Source: Pithys albifrons albifrons (Eukaryota; Chordata; Aves; Passeriformes; Thamnophilidae). Taken from it: 64,000 bases of DNA. Below the pieces are notes generated by a model, which did not search any database, had not been told where the DNA came from, and saw only the letters and a program-made list of their open reading frames with translations. Where the stretch lies: assembly GCF_047495875.1 (NCBI RefSeq), contig NC_092471.1, positions 8,639,001-8,703,000 on the forward strand, written 5' to 3'. Of the stretch, positions 15,603 through 30,200 are shown one piece after another (within the stretch, counting starts at the first letter, position 1; each line of letters begins with the position of its first letter). A program made the translations under genes and the position numbers.

Positions 15603-15614
15603 TGCGCGTGCGCG
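15603..15614 (-). promoter_or_regulatory. NRF1-type binding site
   Basis: CGCGCACGCGCA on the minus strand matches all positions of YGCGCAYGCGCR. It sits between two GC boxes and the candidate minus-strand exon. Confidence 0.55.
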
Positions 15615-15841
15615 CGCGGCGGGGGCGGGGCGGCGGGGGCGAGGGGGCGGGGCCGCGTGGGAAGGGGGCGTGGTCTGAGCGCGCCTGGATGGAGGGAGAG
15701 ACGCAGGGATGGATGGAGATGGAGAAAGGCTGGAGGGGTCGTGGTGCTCTGGGACAGGAGCTCTGGCAGTGCAGCGCGGTGCTTCAGGAGAGCAGCCGGA
15801 AGAGCAGTGGGGAAAGCAAAGGGCAGCAACAGTCACTGAGT

Positions 15842-16165
15842 CACAGAAGTAAGGAATGGTTTGGGTTGGAAGGACCATAAGGATGATCTCTCGAACGCCC
15901 CTGCCATGTGCAGAGACACCCCCCACTAGACCCCTTGTCCAGCCTGGCCTTGAACACTTCCAGGGATGCAGCAGCCACAGCTTCTCTGAGCAACCCATGC
16001 CAAGGTCTTCCCACCCTCTCAGGGGAGAATTTTTTAACATCTAATCTAAACTTACTGTCTTTGAAGCCATTCTCTATTGTCCTATCACTACAGTTCCTGA
16101 TGAAGAGCCCCTCTCCAGCTTCCTTGTAGTCCCCCTCCAGATACTGGAAAGCTGCTATCTAAGTC
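15842..16165 (-). mobile_element. CR1 LINE fragment
   Basis: CACAGAAGTAAGGAATGGTT and TTGGAAGGACC at the left mark the 3' end. CAGCCTGGCCTTGAACACTT, then TTCCAGGGATG, and later TATCACTACAGTTCCTGATG follow the CR1 consensus in reverse. About 320 bp is preserved, lying only about 150 bp beyond the 15-kb CpG island. Confidence 0.85.
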
Positions 16166-19100
16166 CTTGGCGACTTGGAGAATGCAAGTGATAGGTGTAC
16201 ATAAACATCTTGTGTTCTCCACTGCTACATCCTTTGGGATCAGCAGTATGACCAAGTGAAAGGTGAGCCCAAGCTGCTCTCCTGACCACAGTGTTTGCTG
16301 CTGGAAAGCTCAGATTAGTTTCACCTGCTCCCATAATGCTGTTGGATGGTAACCCTGAAGTTTCTTCACAGTCTCTTTCATGTGGCAGCACCTTTGATTT
16401 GGGAACTGCTGTTCTTCTGCCGTTCTGCCTGTATTGTTTCCTTCAACACATCTTTAATCACTGAACCCCCAACATTCAGCAAATTTTTGACTGTAGGTAA
16501 TCTTAGGGTAAATAATGCCTTAGTTAAACCCAGTCAACCCTAATGAAATTATAGGAATTCCAGCAATGCAATTGAGGGCAGATCTTGATGCAAAACTAAT
16601 TATGAAGCCACAGGTAGCCTTCCAGACAAGACTGCAACCAGCTTCTCATCACAGCCCTGTAACTTCAGCTTGGTAAGCATCCTTGGCTTGAAGGATTCCA
16701 GCTTTAACCCTAAAGGAAAGGTTGAACAACCTTTGAGACCATACCACACTGTTAGAGTTGCTTGCTTCTATCTGGATATTTTTTTACACTGCTTACCAAA
16801 GCCAGTGCAGCATCTATCTCAGAGTGAAATATCCTGGCTGGAGTAACTCTAACAGATTTTGCTATGGGCAGTTTTGGGTTCACTTCTGTTCTCTTCACAT
16901 CATTAACAGCAAAAGAAGCAAATTCAGACTCAGGGAACCAACTCACCTCTACACTCAAGCTGACAAGAAAATCAACATCTTGCTTGCAAAGAAAGCATTT
17001 TTTGTGTATTTTTCCTGTGTCTGTCCTTGAAAGTGACCTCTTGCATAAACCAGCACCAGTCTCGACTTATCTTTACAAAACTTTGGAAGGAACACACCTC
17101 CACTGAGACGAGATATAGACATAGTGACACGCTGGATATTTCACAAATGTTCCCAAATAGAATTTCTGCAGGATTGGAATGGGTTCAGTCACAATGTTTT
17201 ACAAAAGGCAGGTCACAACAGTGAGTTTTTCATCTTTTTGTTTCTTTCTTTCCATTAGAAAAGAAGTGAAAGTTGCCATTTAAATAGACTGCAGCTATAA
17301 AGCATATGACCCTCCAGACATTGCTCCTTGTTCTCCCAAGGCAGGGTAATGTCTCCAAAGCACATTTAACATGAGTTCTTACCCAAGATTCAAACTCACA
17401 CTTCAAGCTACACAGAAACTTTCTGATTCTTTTTGCTTATTTACATGGCAGAAAGTGATTTTTTATAGCCCAGGTTTCATGACATTCACAGTTGAATATC
17501 CCCACTTTGTTATTGAGGACTTGGCAAACAAATCAAGTGCTCATAGTTCTCTGGTGTTCTTCCAATGCTTCCACTTTGAAAACCAGGTAAGTTTTCCCAG
17601 GCTTTACCTGGGAGCTGTCAGCCCCAAAGCCCACAGGGTGCCTCTGGAATCCCCCAGGAGATACATCCAGCTGTGCAAGGAAAGGCTGCCGAACTCTGTT
17701 CAGCAGACCTAGGCTTTGTCATTAAGGATTTCTCATTGAAAATACATGTACTAGAGATGCTCAAATGTTATTTATCACTAATAAAATTGTTCTAAGAATA
17801 TTTTTCTACAAAGCTTTGATGTCTGTTATGTATTTCTCTGCAAGAAATCCACCTGAAATTTGCTGTAATCTCTCTGTCAGGCATCTCAAAGTATAAACAC
17901 AGCACAAATACACAAAATTACTAATACAAAGCCATTTACAAAGTAAGTTTTTATACATAACTTTACAGCAAGGCTGCATTCACAAACATTTCTTATTAAA
18001 GTCTACTTAGAGAATAGTTCCTTTCAAAAGAACATTTACACTGACAAATCTGACATTTGATAATTATACTGAACATCATTTGGTGTGGCAATATGTTTCC
18101 TTCATCTAAGAGCAGTATAAAGAAAGAACAGTTACCAGTTCTGACAGAGCGGATTTATATCCACCTCATAATCATTTTGCATTGATATTACAGATCAGAA
18201 AGAGAAAACAATATCCATTAAACAACAATATTTCCTATTCAGGATTTTTACAACTTGATTTAATCTGGAAAGAAAACACATTCCCACCACCACTTGAGCT
18301 CAAAACAATTCACTCTGAGCATTTGTCATAAATTGTAACACAATCTGTTACAGAGCAGAACACAGAACTTGGGTAGAGGAGGAACTAAGCTCTATTAAGT
18401 TTCGATTGCTTGTGACAATGTTGAGTCACTATTTGTAGTTTTGCAGATAGTTACTGGTGAACTTAATTTGAGCCTGTGAGGAGCTGCAGTTCACATGCAG
18501 TGAGCACCCACATGTGTATTTGGGGCAGTGTTTCTGCAGCTGTTTCAACCAGCATCGCCTGCCAAACTGAACTGCAACATCCATGACTCCTTCTCTAAGT
18601 GCAAGGCTACAGGTGGGGATACATCTTTGTGCTGCCAGCTGTGAAGTGCAGTGAGCTTGCTTGCTGCATCAACATTTCTTATTTCCTCTTACTTTCTGCA
18701 TTCTGCACTTTAGAAAAGTTACTTTCAGGATTTATACTTTTTTCTATACTGTAAAATGTTCTCTGTAGGATAGATCTGCATATTCATGCCACAATAACAG
18801 CCTCACAAAATTAAAATCTTTCTAAAATGAGAGGCGAAGTGCATAATTGTTAAGCAGCAAACAGTGAAAATGTTTTGTGGTAAAGAAAAATCATTCATTT
18901 TAAGTATTGTTAAAGCCAACTGTCCCCCTCAAGACAGCTTGATTCCAACCATACATGGTGCGTTTCCAAAGTTCACTGACTACTCTGGTCCCCACTAAAC
19001 AACAACAAATCCTACAGAGCTGGAGTAGAAAGTGACATCTGCTGAGTACAGGCAGTTCCTGAGCTCATGGCTGTTCCTGCAGGCTGGCATCCCATCCCAT

Positions 19101-22100
19101 CCCATCCCAAAGGCCAGGACGTGCAGATGGAAGCTGCTTGGCAGCTGACCATCTGGAGTGGCTCTGTGAGTACTACTCCAGCCTCTGAGAGGGATAAAGG
19201 GATTTGAGCAGCAATAAGTCATGTTTGCTGAGGCTGATGAAGCCCCATAAAAAATCTTTTTCAGAATGGAGTGTACCTGCACCCTATTCTTGCTATTTTT
19301 CTACAGTGTGAATTGGAAATTTCCCCAAGAAGTTTACCAAAATAAAATCCCCTAGAAAGTAGAGCAGCGAGCAGTGCTTTACCACATTGTCCTACTCGAT
19401 TTTCACTCCCAAAATCATCCAGGACACACCAGCCACTTTCCAGGAACGCCTCCCCAATTCCAAGATACTTCCTGAAAGGAAAGGCAGCCCTACAGTCTCT
19501 CTCCCTGTCCAGAGATGCAAACACCAAGATACCTTTGGAGATCAGCATGAAAATGGAAATTTCCGCTTTGAACCTGATGATTTAGGGCAGAGAAATGGGT
19601 CTTACTTTCCTCCCCACCCCAGGGCTGGTCAGATCAGAGCCAGCTGAAGCTCACACAGCCACGGCCGTGCCTGCCTAGAGAGCTGCAGGCAGCCCTCAAA
19701 AGCAAATTACACCAAAATACACACTAAAGCTTTGTGGAAAAGAGATTTGAAATGTATCTCCTTGCAAAGTCAGTGCCTTGGCATTACAAAAGTACCAGAT
19801 ATCAGAGTTGTTCCCTGAGCTTGGAAGAAGAAATAACTGCCTGCATGTGCTGGCACACAAAAGTGTTTTAAATTACAGTTATAACACAGATAAACCCTGC
19901 ATATGCAAGCCTTTTTTTCAACCTTTTCCACCTTCCACAGCTATTTTTACAAAGTTATAAATGAAGATAAAACACCAACCTAAAGATTAATTTCTCTTAA
20001 TGCCACTTTGAATGTCTCATGTCTTTTTGTCCTCTTAATGTTTTATCTCTTTTTGCCCTCTCTACAGTCACCCACCTCAGAAATGGTAATTTCTGGGGCA
20101 GCAGGGAAACAGAGACATTTTGGACAGCCTGCCCTCCTCTACCAGGTAAACCCACTGCAGAAATGGGAAGTAATCTGCATAAACATCATTGCTACTCTTA
20201 AAGAAACATTTCCAATGTAAATGGAGCATCTCACTGGAGAGACATAGTTAAAATATTAAAATATGTAGGAAGGGGGAATTATTTTGGCCACTGAGCATTA
20301 AAATTCATGGGAGGAAGAAAAAGGCAGAAAACATTTAGGTTACAATTGATGCAAACTTTTGCAGTTTGGGAAGGCAAATGAAATGTGAAAGGAGTGGAAG
20401 GAAAGATGGGGAAATCAGAGAAGATGACTGCAGGGAGTACAGTCCATAACTGGCATTCAGGCAGAAAGGAGGCCAGCCAGAGCAAGCAGAGATTTAGATG
20501 CCTCAAGGATTTGGAGTGGTTCTAAAATTTAGCCTAACAACTACAAAGAGAGTATCTGACCTAAATACATCCTTACATCGTCCAGTGCAACAATAACCTC
20601 TATAGTCTGAGACCATGAAGGACTGATATAAAAGCAACACTGCCATTTTAATGCTATTTTTAAACCTCATACATTACAAGATTGCTGATTGAGTTTTTCT
20701 CTTCAAGACATACAAGCAGATCTTAGATTCTGTATCATGCCAGCTTTGCATAAATGGCAAAGTGGGGATCAGATAGCCCAGAGGTCCATTGACCAGAATA
20801 AAAGTTCTCAAGGTGGACACAAAAAATGTTTTACCCACTTTGTCTCGCAAAGTATGATTGCAACATTTACATTTGTAACAAGGACTTCCACATCTTGTTT
20901 TGGAAGCCTTCCTTGGGAATATAAGCAGTGACAAATAACAACCTTTACCAGCTGCAAACTGCCAGTCTCAGCCCCAAGTCCTGCCTTACAGTAGAGGATT
21001 TCACTCAAAGAGAATAAATAGCTGTGGAACTTGTCATTTCCTCTGAAGTAATTTTGGAGTTTATCGTGTTTTTCCTCCAGCTAAACTCAGTGGAGCAGAA
21101 TTTTAGATTTGGAGGACTAGTTATTTTTAAAATAGATTTCTTCATGCTATAAAATGTTACAATAAAATATCACTATCAAAAGATCAGAGACTGCTTTTCC
21201 TTAGCTGCAGCAGAGAGCCAGTTGGGAGCTGCAGGCAGTGCCTCAGAAGTTGGTGCAGGACTCACTTAAGCCATTTCTTTTGTAATTCAGGTATTCTTCC
21301 ACACTAGTTTTCATTTGTAAATACTACAGAAATTTTTCTGTAGAACCTTTCCTTGCTTGCTCTCTTTGAGATTTGTATTTATAAAGAGGAGTGGGTCAAC
21401 TTAGTACTTTAGTGTACAATTTCTCTACATTGCTTTTTCTTGACTTCTTATACACATTTTGAGACAGTCCAGAGAAGGGTGGGAATTTGAAGTTTGAGTC
21501 ATAGATTTTCAGAAAGTACAAAGTCTCAGTTATCTCGGATTTTTCAATGCCCAATTTGTATCTTTGTTGTGTCTTTTCTAAAGTTTGGGGGTTTTCTAAC
21601 TTTTAAAATCTTGGGGAGAAATAGCCAGATGTAATTCATTTTCACTCTTAGGCAATAAGAAAAGTAGTGCAAGTCAGGAACTGCTTTCATCAAATGTCAG
21701 AGGGAAAAAGTGAAATACAATATACAATAAGGTTTTTAATATAATTCCCATCAATCTCTCTTGTCTTTTTTTTTTTAATGTCTGTACAGCAGAATGTACC
21801 AGCATTGAGCTTTGATGTGCTAGCATGGGGATGCTTTATGAATCATGAAATAATTATGTTCTCATTTACCATATTCAAGTTCCAACAACCAATAGAAATT
21901 CTAGGTTAATCAATGTCTTTTACAAGTTCTCACTGTTCTTCTAGCTTGGGCAATTACTGGGAAAACACTTTTTGCACAGTCACCACAGAAAAATACTTCC
22001 ACCACTGTAGACTGTATATTCTCCAGGCTAAACAATTTGTCATTGCATGCTTGTGCTCTTGTTCCCTGCCAGCAAATGGTACAAACTCCTCTCATATGTC

Positions 22101-24186
22101 TGCAGGGCAGCTTCCAGAACATGACAGGAATTTAAAAAAAACTAATAATAATTCTTCACTTGAGTAAAATCACCTCACTTTTAACTCCTAAAACTGGTGA
22201 TACAGGTCTCTCTTATCACAAAGAGGAAACAGGGACTTCAACACCTCCGGGAGTGCAGCAGGATAAAGAAGATCACTTTCATCTTCCTTTCTGTTCCCAC
22301 AGGTGAGGATGAACAAGAAGAAAGTGCCAGTGGAGGAAACTGTTTCAGCCTACACAGTTCAACCAGGATGCAGGAAAAGTGGCCTGTGCCAGATGGAGGT
22401 TTATCTGTGTAATTCCCCTGGAGCAATAGGGAGAGCTGTGGCTTCTGATGAGGCAAAAGAGCCTTACAGTGCAGCACTGCACTCCTCATTTGCTCACTGC
22501 AGATGGCATGATCCATGTGCTGGCTTGATACCTGGGAATTTCTTTTCATTGAGGAGAAAGCATTACACCTTTTTTTCCTTATAATTAGCAGTAAGGATAA
22601 AAAATGCAGAACTCTAACAACCTCTGTATGTCTTAATGAGTTATTATTTTTGACTATACTATCAAAACAAGATATAAACTTGTGTCATGTACTATTTTTG
22701 CCTATTAAAAAAAATAAAAACAAACAAAAAAAGGGCCAGATTTTGCCTGCCTTTTTCAAACACTCATGCTTATTTCTGGAGCACTGCTCATGTGAAAGTT
22801 GTAAGATCTGACCAACCTGGGTATGACACAATCTGGCCATGTCCTGGCAGAAGAGCTGCCTCTGACCTCCCCTAACATCACAAAAGTGAAAGCAACTCTG
22901 TGCTCTCATTCTTCAGAATGTAAGCTGCTAAATGGGCTTTCTGCAGCAATCAATAGTTCTTATATCAAAGCAATCTGTCTTTAGGTTCACTCTCAATTAA
23001 AGATCACAATGAATATAAAATAAGTCATTGATTGCTGTCAGGAAATACATTAACAAATCCATCTCCAAGCAAGAGCAGTTCAATCGTTCCAAGTGGAGCA
23101 AATTTAGTAACTGTCAGTGATGTGGAATGACTCCATTTATCAGCTGAGCTCATCCAGTAGCAAAGCATCTTAGTACTCTCTGAGCTACTCCTAAATATGG
23201 TCAAGAGAACAACATGGGACTATCCAGTGGCCGTTTCCCAAACCAAAGCTTCAAAAAAGAAGTTTCAGATTGCCACAGGATAAAATGTAGTGCCTCATCA
23301 TGATATTCCTGAAAGCAAGAAAATCTGCCCTGAGGCAGATTGAGGCTGCTCTGCTAACCAGCACTGCAGGAGCAACAGTGAAGGGTTTCTGTGCTAAGTT
23401 ATTTCTGCAGAGATAAACAAATTGTTGTGAGATGTGCTTGCATCGCTGAGATGCATCAGCAGAACCCAGTGACACCAGCTATCTCATTACAGGGTAATTT
23501 ACTGCAGAAGCTGTATGGGTATAAATCCCTGGTTTTGAGCTGTGACTGCACTATAATTCTGTGCCTTTATCTTTCTGTGCAGCACAAGGATATTAACTGT
23601 GGAGCAAAACAAAGAAGCCGTTCAGTCCAACACTTTAGCAACAGGGGAACATTTCGGCTACTGCATATCAAATAGACTACACCAAGATCTGTTAGAGCAG
23701 AGAGGGCAGAGGCAAAGCTTAGAGATCCCTACTGATCCTCAGTAAATGGCACAAGGAAGGTAAAATTCACAAACAAAAATGCCACACAACACATATCAGA
23801 AGAGAAATACGCTGAGCTCCTCACAAGGTTCACAGCCCAGCTCCTGATGGATGGCAGTTCAAGGTCTGCCCAAGGATGTCTATGAAGGCCAGAGAGATTT
23901 AGTCTCTTCATGAGGTTTCTAAAGTGGGCTTCATTTAGGGAGGCACATCTGACTGTAAACAACAGCAATCAGAGGGTTTCGCTAGTTCTAGTCCATCTCC
24001 TTTACAGTGTAATGCCGGTAGAAGCTGCATGAAAAATTCTTGTGTATACAAGTTCTGTATCCCTCAACAGGTCATCCTAAATTTTGTGTAGGAGAAAGAC
24101 AGGCCACAGCAAAGAGTATCAATACTGACAGAAATCTGGATCACTCACTGTGCCCCAGGGCCTCTAAAACCCTGCTTACTTTTGCC
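16166..24186. other. Intergenic sequence without supported genes
   Basis: Apart from a short CCCAT repeat near 19.1 kb, nothing recognisable was seen. Open frames are scattered on both strands with no conserved family features (longest about 113 codons at 17371-17712, plus strand). Confidence 0.55.
19088..19109 (+). repeat. (CCCAT)n microsatellite
   Basis: Four tandem CATCC-type units lie in a GC-neutral context. Confidence 0.85.
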
Positions 24187-24188
24187 TC

Positions 24189-24216
<28 letters not shown>
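24187..24216 (+). repeat. (TG)n microsatellite
   Basis: An uninterrupted run of about 14 TG dinucleotides, likely to be length-polymorphic. Confidence 0.95.
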
Positions 24217-24219
<3 letters not shown>

Positions 24220-27200
24220 ATACTAATTTAATATTAAAACTTGATCCTTCGTGGTTTGGCAGAAGTCCTCAGCAATGTGGAATCCTCCCTTCGATGAGAC
24301 CAAATGAATTAGCATAAAGTGGGAGTTGTAAATAACACGTCATCAGTATTGGCAAGGAAATTATAGGTGTTTGGCAGCACAATAAATACTGGAGGTGAAC
24401 TCAGCCAATTGCTTTCGAAACTCCTTATTTACTGCTGGCTCCAGCTGCAGGCTGTGATGGCTGTAAACATTGCCCGTGGGGAATGGGATGGGAATCCCAC
24501 AGAATATCTGTCCACAGGGTATTGAGGCAAACCCATACACCAAACAGAAAAATGCAGGACTAAAAGTAATACAATACTACAGTGTCTGTGTCAGTGAAGC
24601 TGTTCTTCATTTAGCTCAACACATCAGTGAAAATAATTTCCGTGAAACCATACAGAAAACACTTTAAAAATATCCTTGAAAGGCTCCTGGAAATAGTTGT
24701 ATCTGATAAGCCAGCACAGCAAGTGTTCCTTCTTGTGCCAGAGCCTTGAGTGTCTTTTCTCCTGCATTTTGTTGTCTGGGCTCGGTGACAGTGGTTTTTA
24801 TGGGACGACTGGAGCCTGCACAGCCAGGAATTTGTGGAGTTTATGAGGCAGATGCTCCATTTTCTTTCAGATGCTCCAGCTATCTGCTCTCTAACAATGC
24901 CTGGAGTGCCAGGGAGAGATCCTCAGGTTAGCTCTAATCCAGGCGGTCAGGCAAAGAATGGAAAAGAAAACTGGTTCTACATTTCCCTTCAGAAGCAGAG
25001 GTTGCAATGCACATTGTCCACAGGCTGTGCCTTGCAGGCAATCCTGTCTAGTCCATGATTAAGGATGCAGCTAATGGTCCTTTGCCATTTCACAGCCCAG
25101 CAGGATCACTTGATGTCAGGGTGCCTTCCCAAGGACGCTGAACACCATTGTGTCTGAGTGTATTGTATCACATCCATTTAACACCAAACCTCTGCCTCCC
25201 CTCCCTACCTTGGCACACTTGCCACTACCCAAGAGAGGGGCTCCTGCTGTTCCTTTTGACCTGCACACCCCAGGCATGCCAATGGCAGTCGATTTTCCTT
25301 GCATGAGCGGATATGCACCTTAGAGGGAACAGCCACTGTGGCACACAATTTCCATACTCCTGGGATGCTCAGAGCCATACTGGGCCAGGTAGGGATGCCT
25401 GATTACTTTGTTCCTTTTCTGTTTGTTAGTTTTTAATTCAGGGAGGAATTTAGAGCATCTTCTAAAATTATTTTTAATATACATATTACATTTTTTTTAT
25501 ATTCAACTCCATTTCCTGGCCAACCCTTGTGCCCTGGGGGGGATGTGCCTTCTCTGTGATTCCTCCTGGCAGAGAGTCAGTTTATGAAAAAAATCAATGA
25601 GGATTCTCATTAAATGAGGAAAATCCTGCCCATCCTCAGAGCTGCTCTGTCTCAAGGCACCATTGCTGAACTGCTTGACCCTGTCCTTAGTCTCCTTGCA
25701 TGAGTTGTTTGAATGCGGTACCTCAGAGGCAGGTCCCAAAGAGCATGGGCTTTTCAGGAAGAAAAAAGACATTGAAGTACTTCCAGTGATTATTTTCTTC
25801 ATCAACAGACTTATGTTAAAAATGAATATTTCTGACAGCAGAAACTTGCACTGGTCCCACCACATTATCACCAAGGATGCCTGAAAAAACACTGCTTCTG
25901 CCTCACTCCATGCTTCCTACTTGCCTGTGGTTCTGCTGATGCTCAGAAATTCAGCCATCCAGCCATCCATACTGATTTTTTGTATTAATTTTAAGTGCTT
26001 CGTGTGACTCCTTACATGTCTCTGTTCAAAGCACTTGCCCCACTTTGAGGAGGATGGGACATCATTGGGGCTGGGCTTTGCTGCTTTGGGCTTTTCAAGG
26101 GGCTCATGGGACTGAGATTCATTTGAATGTACACAGAATGTAATTGTGTTTACAAGTGTGACTGAAACTCACCAGTTTTGCTTACTATTTCAAGGGGATT
26201 TTCCTTGCTTAATGCTTCGTAGCTGTTGTCTATTGCTGCAGAAGAGACAAAGCTATTGCTTTGTTCTCAGTCACAGCTATTTATATCTTGTAGTAACACT
26301 CCTCAAGATACAACCAAAGGTATGAAACTAATAGAGTAAAATTAAGACAAAGACGTAACCTTCAGGGCCTTTCTGTTCAAAAGCTGTCACTAACATTATC
26401 ACCTCACTTTTGTTTTCTCTGTTGGATCCCTCCCCTGCAATCCCTCAGCCAGATGCTCTTTAATTATGTTTATTTAAGTTTAATTCAAAGCAAAAGGAGT
26501 CCAGGTCTTTGGGGACATCCGTCCCACATTCAGCACTAGACACGCTGACATATCTGAGAGCTCAGTGACAACAGACTGTTTAAGAGGCTCTAAATGCTGG
26601 GGAAATCAGAGCCAGCACCGGTCACATCACACCCAGCTCTGCCTTTAGTGCAGCTCTCGCTGTGTGTGCCCACTATGCGTTGGACATGTCTGAGCCTCCT
26701 GATTGATATGAAGCCGCTTACTGGGGAGGGTTTTCCAAGGGAGCAAAAGGGGAAAGAAACCAGTGGAAATCCAGACACATCTGAGCACTTGGCAGGTGCT
26801 TATTATGCCTTTTTAAATGTTCCTTTGAAACAACAGCTTGTGTTCTCAGGAGTTTGTTGAGATACTGCTTTGCTGTCCCTTGAATGTTTTTCTCTTAACA
26901 ACTCCCGAAGGAGAAACTGGCGGACAAAAATAAGTAGTTAGTAATTCTTCAGAAATCAGATGTGAATGCTATTCCCTTAAATCTCCACTGCCATAACAGA
27001 TGTATTTGTAGAATATATAAAATTCCCTGTGCCAACTTGTATTCAGATGATTTTCTAATTGTTTCCCTTGCTATTAGTCTGTCTGCTAAAGTTTACAGAC
27101 AACATTAGAGGTCCCTTTCCTTCAAAAAAGAAGTCTATGCTTAAAAGTGACTCATGTAACCAGATGTGGCACACGCTGTGCTATTTTTAATCCTCTCTGT

Positions 27201-30200
27201 TTTCCTCAATGATTAAAGCTTTTATGATGTACCCCAGCACTTTGAAAGGGCTTCTCCACAGCTCAGTGCTCCATTCCACATTAATCTGTTCCTGATTGAA
27301 GGGAGATGCTGCCCCAAACCCCACGGGCAGATGGAACTGTGATTTGAGCACAACCACCACGCTGCCTTCATGGGGTTTGTTTTGAGAGGTGTCTCCTCTG
27401 GATAGAAATGAGTTGTCTAGTGTGGCCTTCCAGACCTTCTTGGGCCTAAAGGAAGCCAGTTCAGGCCAAGAGAACTACGAGGACGTTCCCAAACTACCCA
27501 CGCTTTGTTCCTGCTTGCCAGTTGTGCCCCAGCATTACTCACTAGCCAAACTGCTCTGCAGCGGCTGGGAAAGTGAAGTTCAGACCTTTCTCTTTCTTTT
27601 ATTCCTGTATTTTTTTCCTTCAGAACACATGCAAAGGATAATTGAAATTATACATGGTTTCAAAAAAAAAGTTTTGTTACCTGATAGAAGTATCAGAAAA
27701 ATGTCAATTAAAAACTCCACAGTATTATGTAAGATTTTTAGAAAAACACATTAAAAAAACCCCAACAAACAACTGTCAATGTTTCAAATCCCAATGGTTG
27801 TGACCAAGAACACAGAGTAGAGCTGTGCCTCTGTGTGTCCCAGAGCATTCCCTGGGCCCGCAAGCAACATGCCTGAGGCTGGTGTGTTGGTCCTGGATTC
27901 ATCTGCACCTGCCTGGTTTCTCCCAACACTCAGAGCTGCTGCCTCAGCACCCACAGCAGGAGGGGGTGCACTGCATCTAGATAGCAACTATGCCTTGTTC
28001 CACCAACATTTGGCTAGAAATGCAGACAGCATAATCAAGATACTCATCTGCTTCAGAAAAGGCTTCTGAGAAGTTACGCCCTTGCTATGTCATATATCCA
28101 GTTATAATTCAGCTACCTTCCCCCGGGAATTAGCATAGAAGCTAATCACTATGTAAACGGCAGAATGTGTGGGAAATTGTCTTTAATCAGCACCAGTGTT
28201 ACCCCTGGGAATGGGAGGGTTCAGGCATCACTATGCAAGGTCCTCCCTGCAGCAATGCTGCTGCATGCTGGGTGTGTGTGGCTTGGGGAAAGCAGGACAG
28301 CCCAGGGGTTTTCCTGCCCCAAGCCCATGGGGAGTCCACTGCAGCTCCCTGACATGACTGTGATCTAAGGCTGTGGATGTGGAAAAAAGGCACGAGGGCT
28401 GCTGATGGTACCTGAGAGCCTTGCAGCCAGCAGCAAGGGGATGCACAAGGGGGCCAAACCGTGAGGAAAACTCCAGGCCCCAGGGCTGAACCACTCCCAG
28501 AGCACTGTGAGACACACACATACACACAGCCCCCTCATTTCCCACCCAGAAGGGCAGATTAGTTCACCCTGAGCATCACCAGAGCACCTGTAATCCCCAC
28601 AGCAAGGGCTGGAGTCAGCTGTTGCTCTGCAGATAAAGATGAAACACTCCCCTCCAGATCAGCAGCTTCCAAGCTATCAGGCAGACAGCATGGGAGGGTT
28701 TTTTCAATAATGTTGAGGTTTTTTGCTTGATCTTAAAATGTGTAATTGCAAGAGCACAAACTGAATCTACATGCAGGAGAGAAGATGGTGCAACTTCACT
28801 CTGAGTGAGCCGTGGGAAACCACGGTGTCTGTGAGTTGCCAGCAGGACTCAGCTCAGGACTTTCTAGTTGAACTCTCTCAGAAGATAGTGTGGTATTTAC
28901 CAGCTCAGTGTTTTCCACTGAAACATTTTGGTTGTGCTGAAATGCTTTTCTCCCACCAAGAAATGAAGTACTTCGAGTCAGGTCTTTGAGGTCTGATGTC
29001 TGTCATTCTGCAGTATCAAATACAAAACTTTTTCATCCTCCCTCCAGTTAAGCCACCATTGTGTCAAGAGTGGGATGGTCCTGATCTCAGCCAGAGGCCC
29101 TGAACTGCCTCTCCTTAAGCAAGAACAGTCTGAGCAATCACCCAGTCATATGTATGGAGTAAGGACTTTTAGAGTAGGTGATGCCTGAGGAGGTGCCTGA
29201 TGTCCCAGGAGAGGCTGGAAGTTGAGTTGAGATGCTTCCCTGGGCACCATGGCAGGGCAGGCAGCCCCACAGCAGCGCTGAAATGTTTTTGCATTTCCCA
29301 GCTTATTCTTTCTTTAATTTTTACGTTTAACAAAAGTATGGCAAGTGCACACTGACCTGCTTCAGGACACAGTAATATATCAAGCTGCTGGCTCTCCCCA
29401 GGCCTCTCCCCATCCCAGCTGATCTTTGCTGAGGAAAGCGCTGCCTGAGTTTCATGTCCTGAGGCAGCTTTCAGCTCCCACGAGGTTGCTCAGACTGAAA
29501 CTACAAAATGGGACTTGAGCTTTGCTGACGGACAATGCAGCCCAGAGTATGGTGGCAGCAGGGATGGATGGGTGTCAGCTCACCAGGATACTTAGAAGGA
29601 CATTTGGCAGAGGGCATGAGGCATTTTTATACTGATACTTTACAGAAAGTCTGTGGGTCATGCTCCTTGATTTCTGAAGTCACTCTGCCAAACTGCCTTT
29701 ATCTTTTCTACAGCCAGGTATAATTTGTGGTTTCTTATTGCTAGTGTTGACCCACAGCAAGCAAGCTGCAAAAGTCACATTAGCATTTTCCCACAATAGT
29801 CTCCCTTTGAGCCAGGACTGGGGTGTTTATCTGCATCGGAGCAGCAGCCAGTCCCTGAGCCAGAGCCCTGATGTTCTCTTTGATAAGGGTCATGGTGCTG
29901 TACCAGGAGTGCCTGTGCCTGGCACGGCACAGCATGGCACTGCTGCACCAGAGAGCCCTGGGTTGGGCAGCCAGGCACAGTTCCATCCCAGGGGACTTCA
30001 GATTAGTGGGCTCAAAGCAAATACTGCCATAGGATCACATTCCTGACTGACTTTGTGTCAGTGTACATCAGCATAAAAAAATTGGATGAGCCCTCAGGTT
30101 GAAACAAGATGGTTGTTCTTTAGATCTAATGAAGCGCAATAGGCAGAAATACAGAAATCATTCCTGGATGAGAAGTAAATCAATTGCAAGTGGCTGAGAT

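Larger units (their letters stand above)
15000..15700 (-). promoter_or_regulatory. Orphan CpG island, probable promoter of a leftward gene
   Basis: This is a dense CpG island with no protein-coding exon I can support. GC boxes (GGGGGCGGGG) lie at 15621-15630 and 15643-15652. The 12-mer at 15603-15614 read on the minus strand is CGCGCACGCGCA, a full match to the NRF1 consensus YGCGCAYGCGCR, a factor that binds close to start sites of TATA-less promoters. About 135 bp further along the minus strand is a consensus splice donor. Vertebrate synteny (KLHL13 divergent from WDR44) suggests KLHL13, but no coding exon here confirms this; a lncRNA promoter is the alternative. Confidence 0.7.

Noticed and set aside
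14882..15880. Overlapping 308- and 315-codon open frames on opposite strands
   Set aside because: They exist because the CpG island has few stop codons. Both are Ala/Pro/Arg/Gly-rich, lack domains and overlap promoter elements.
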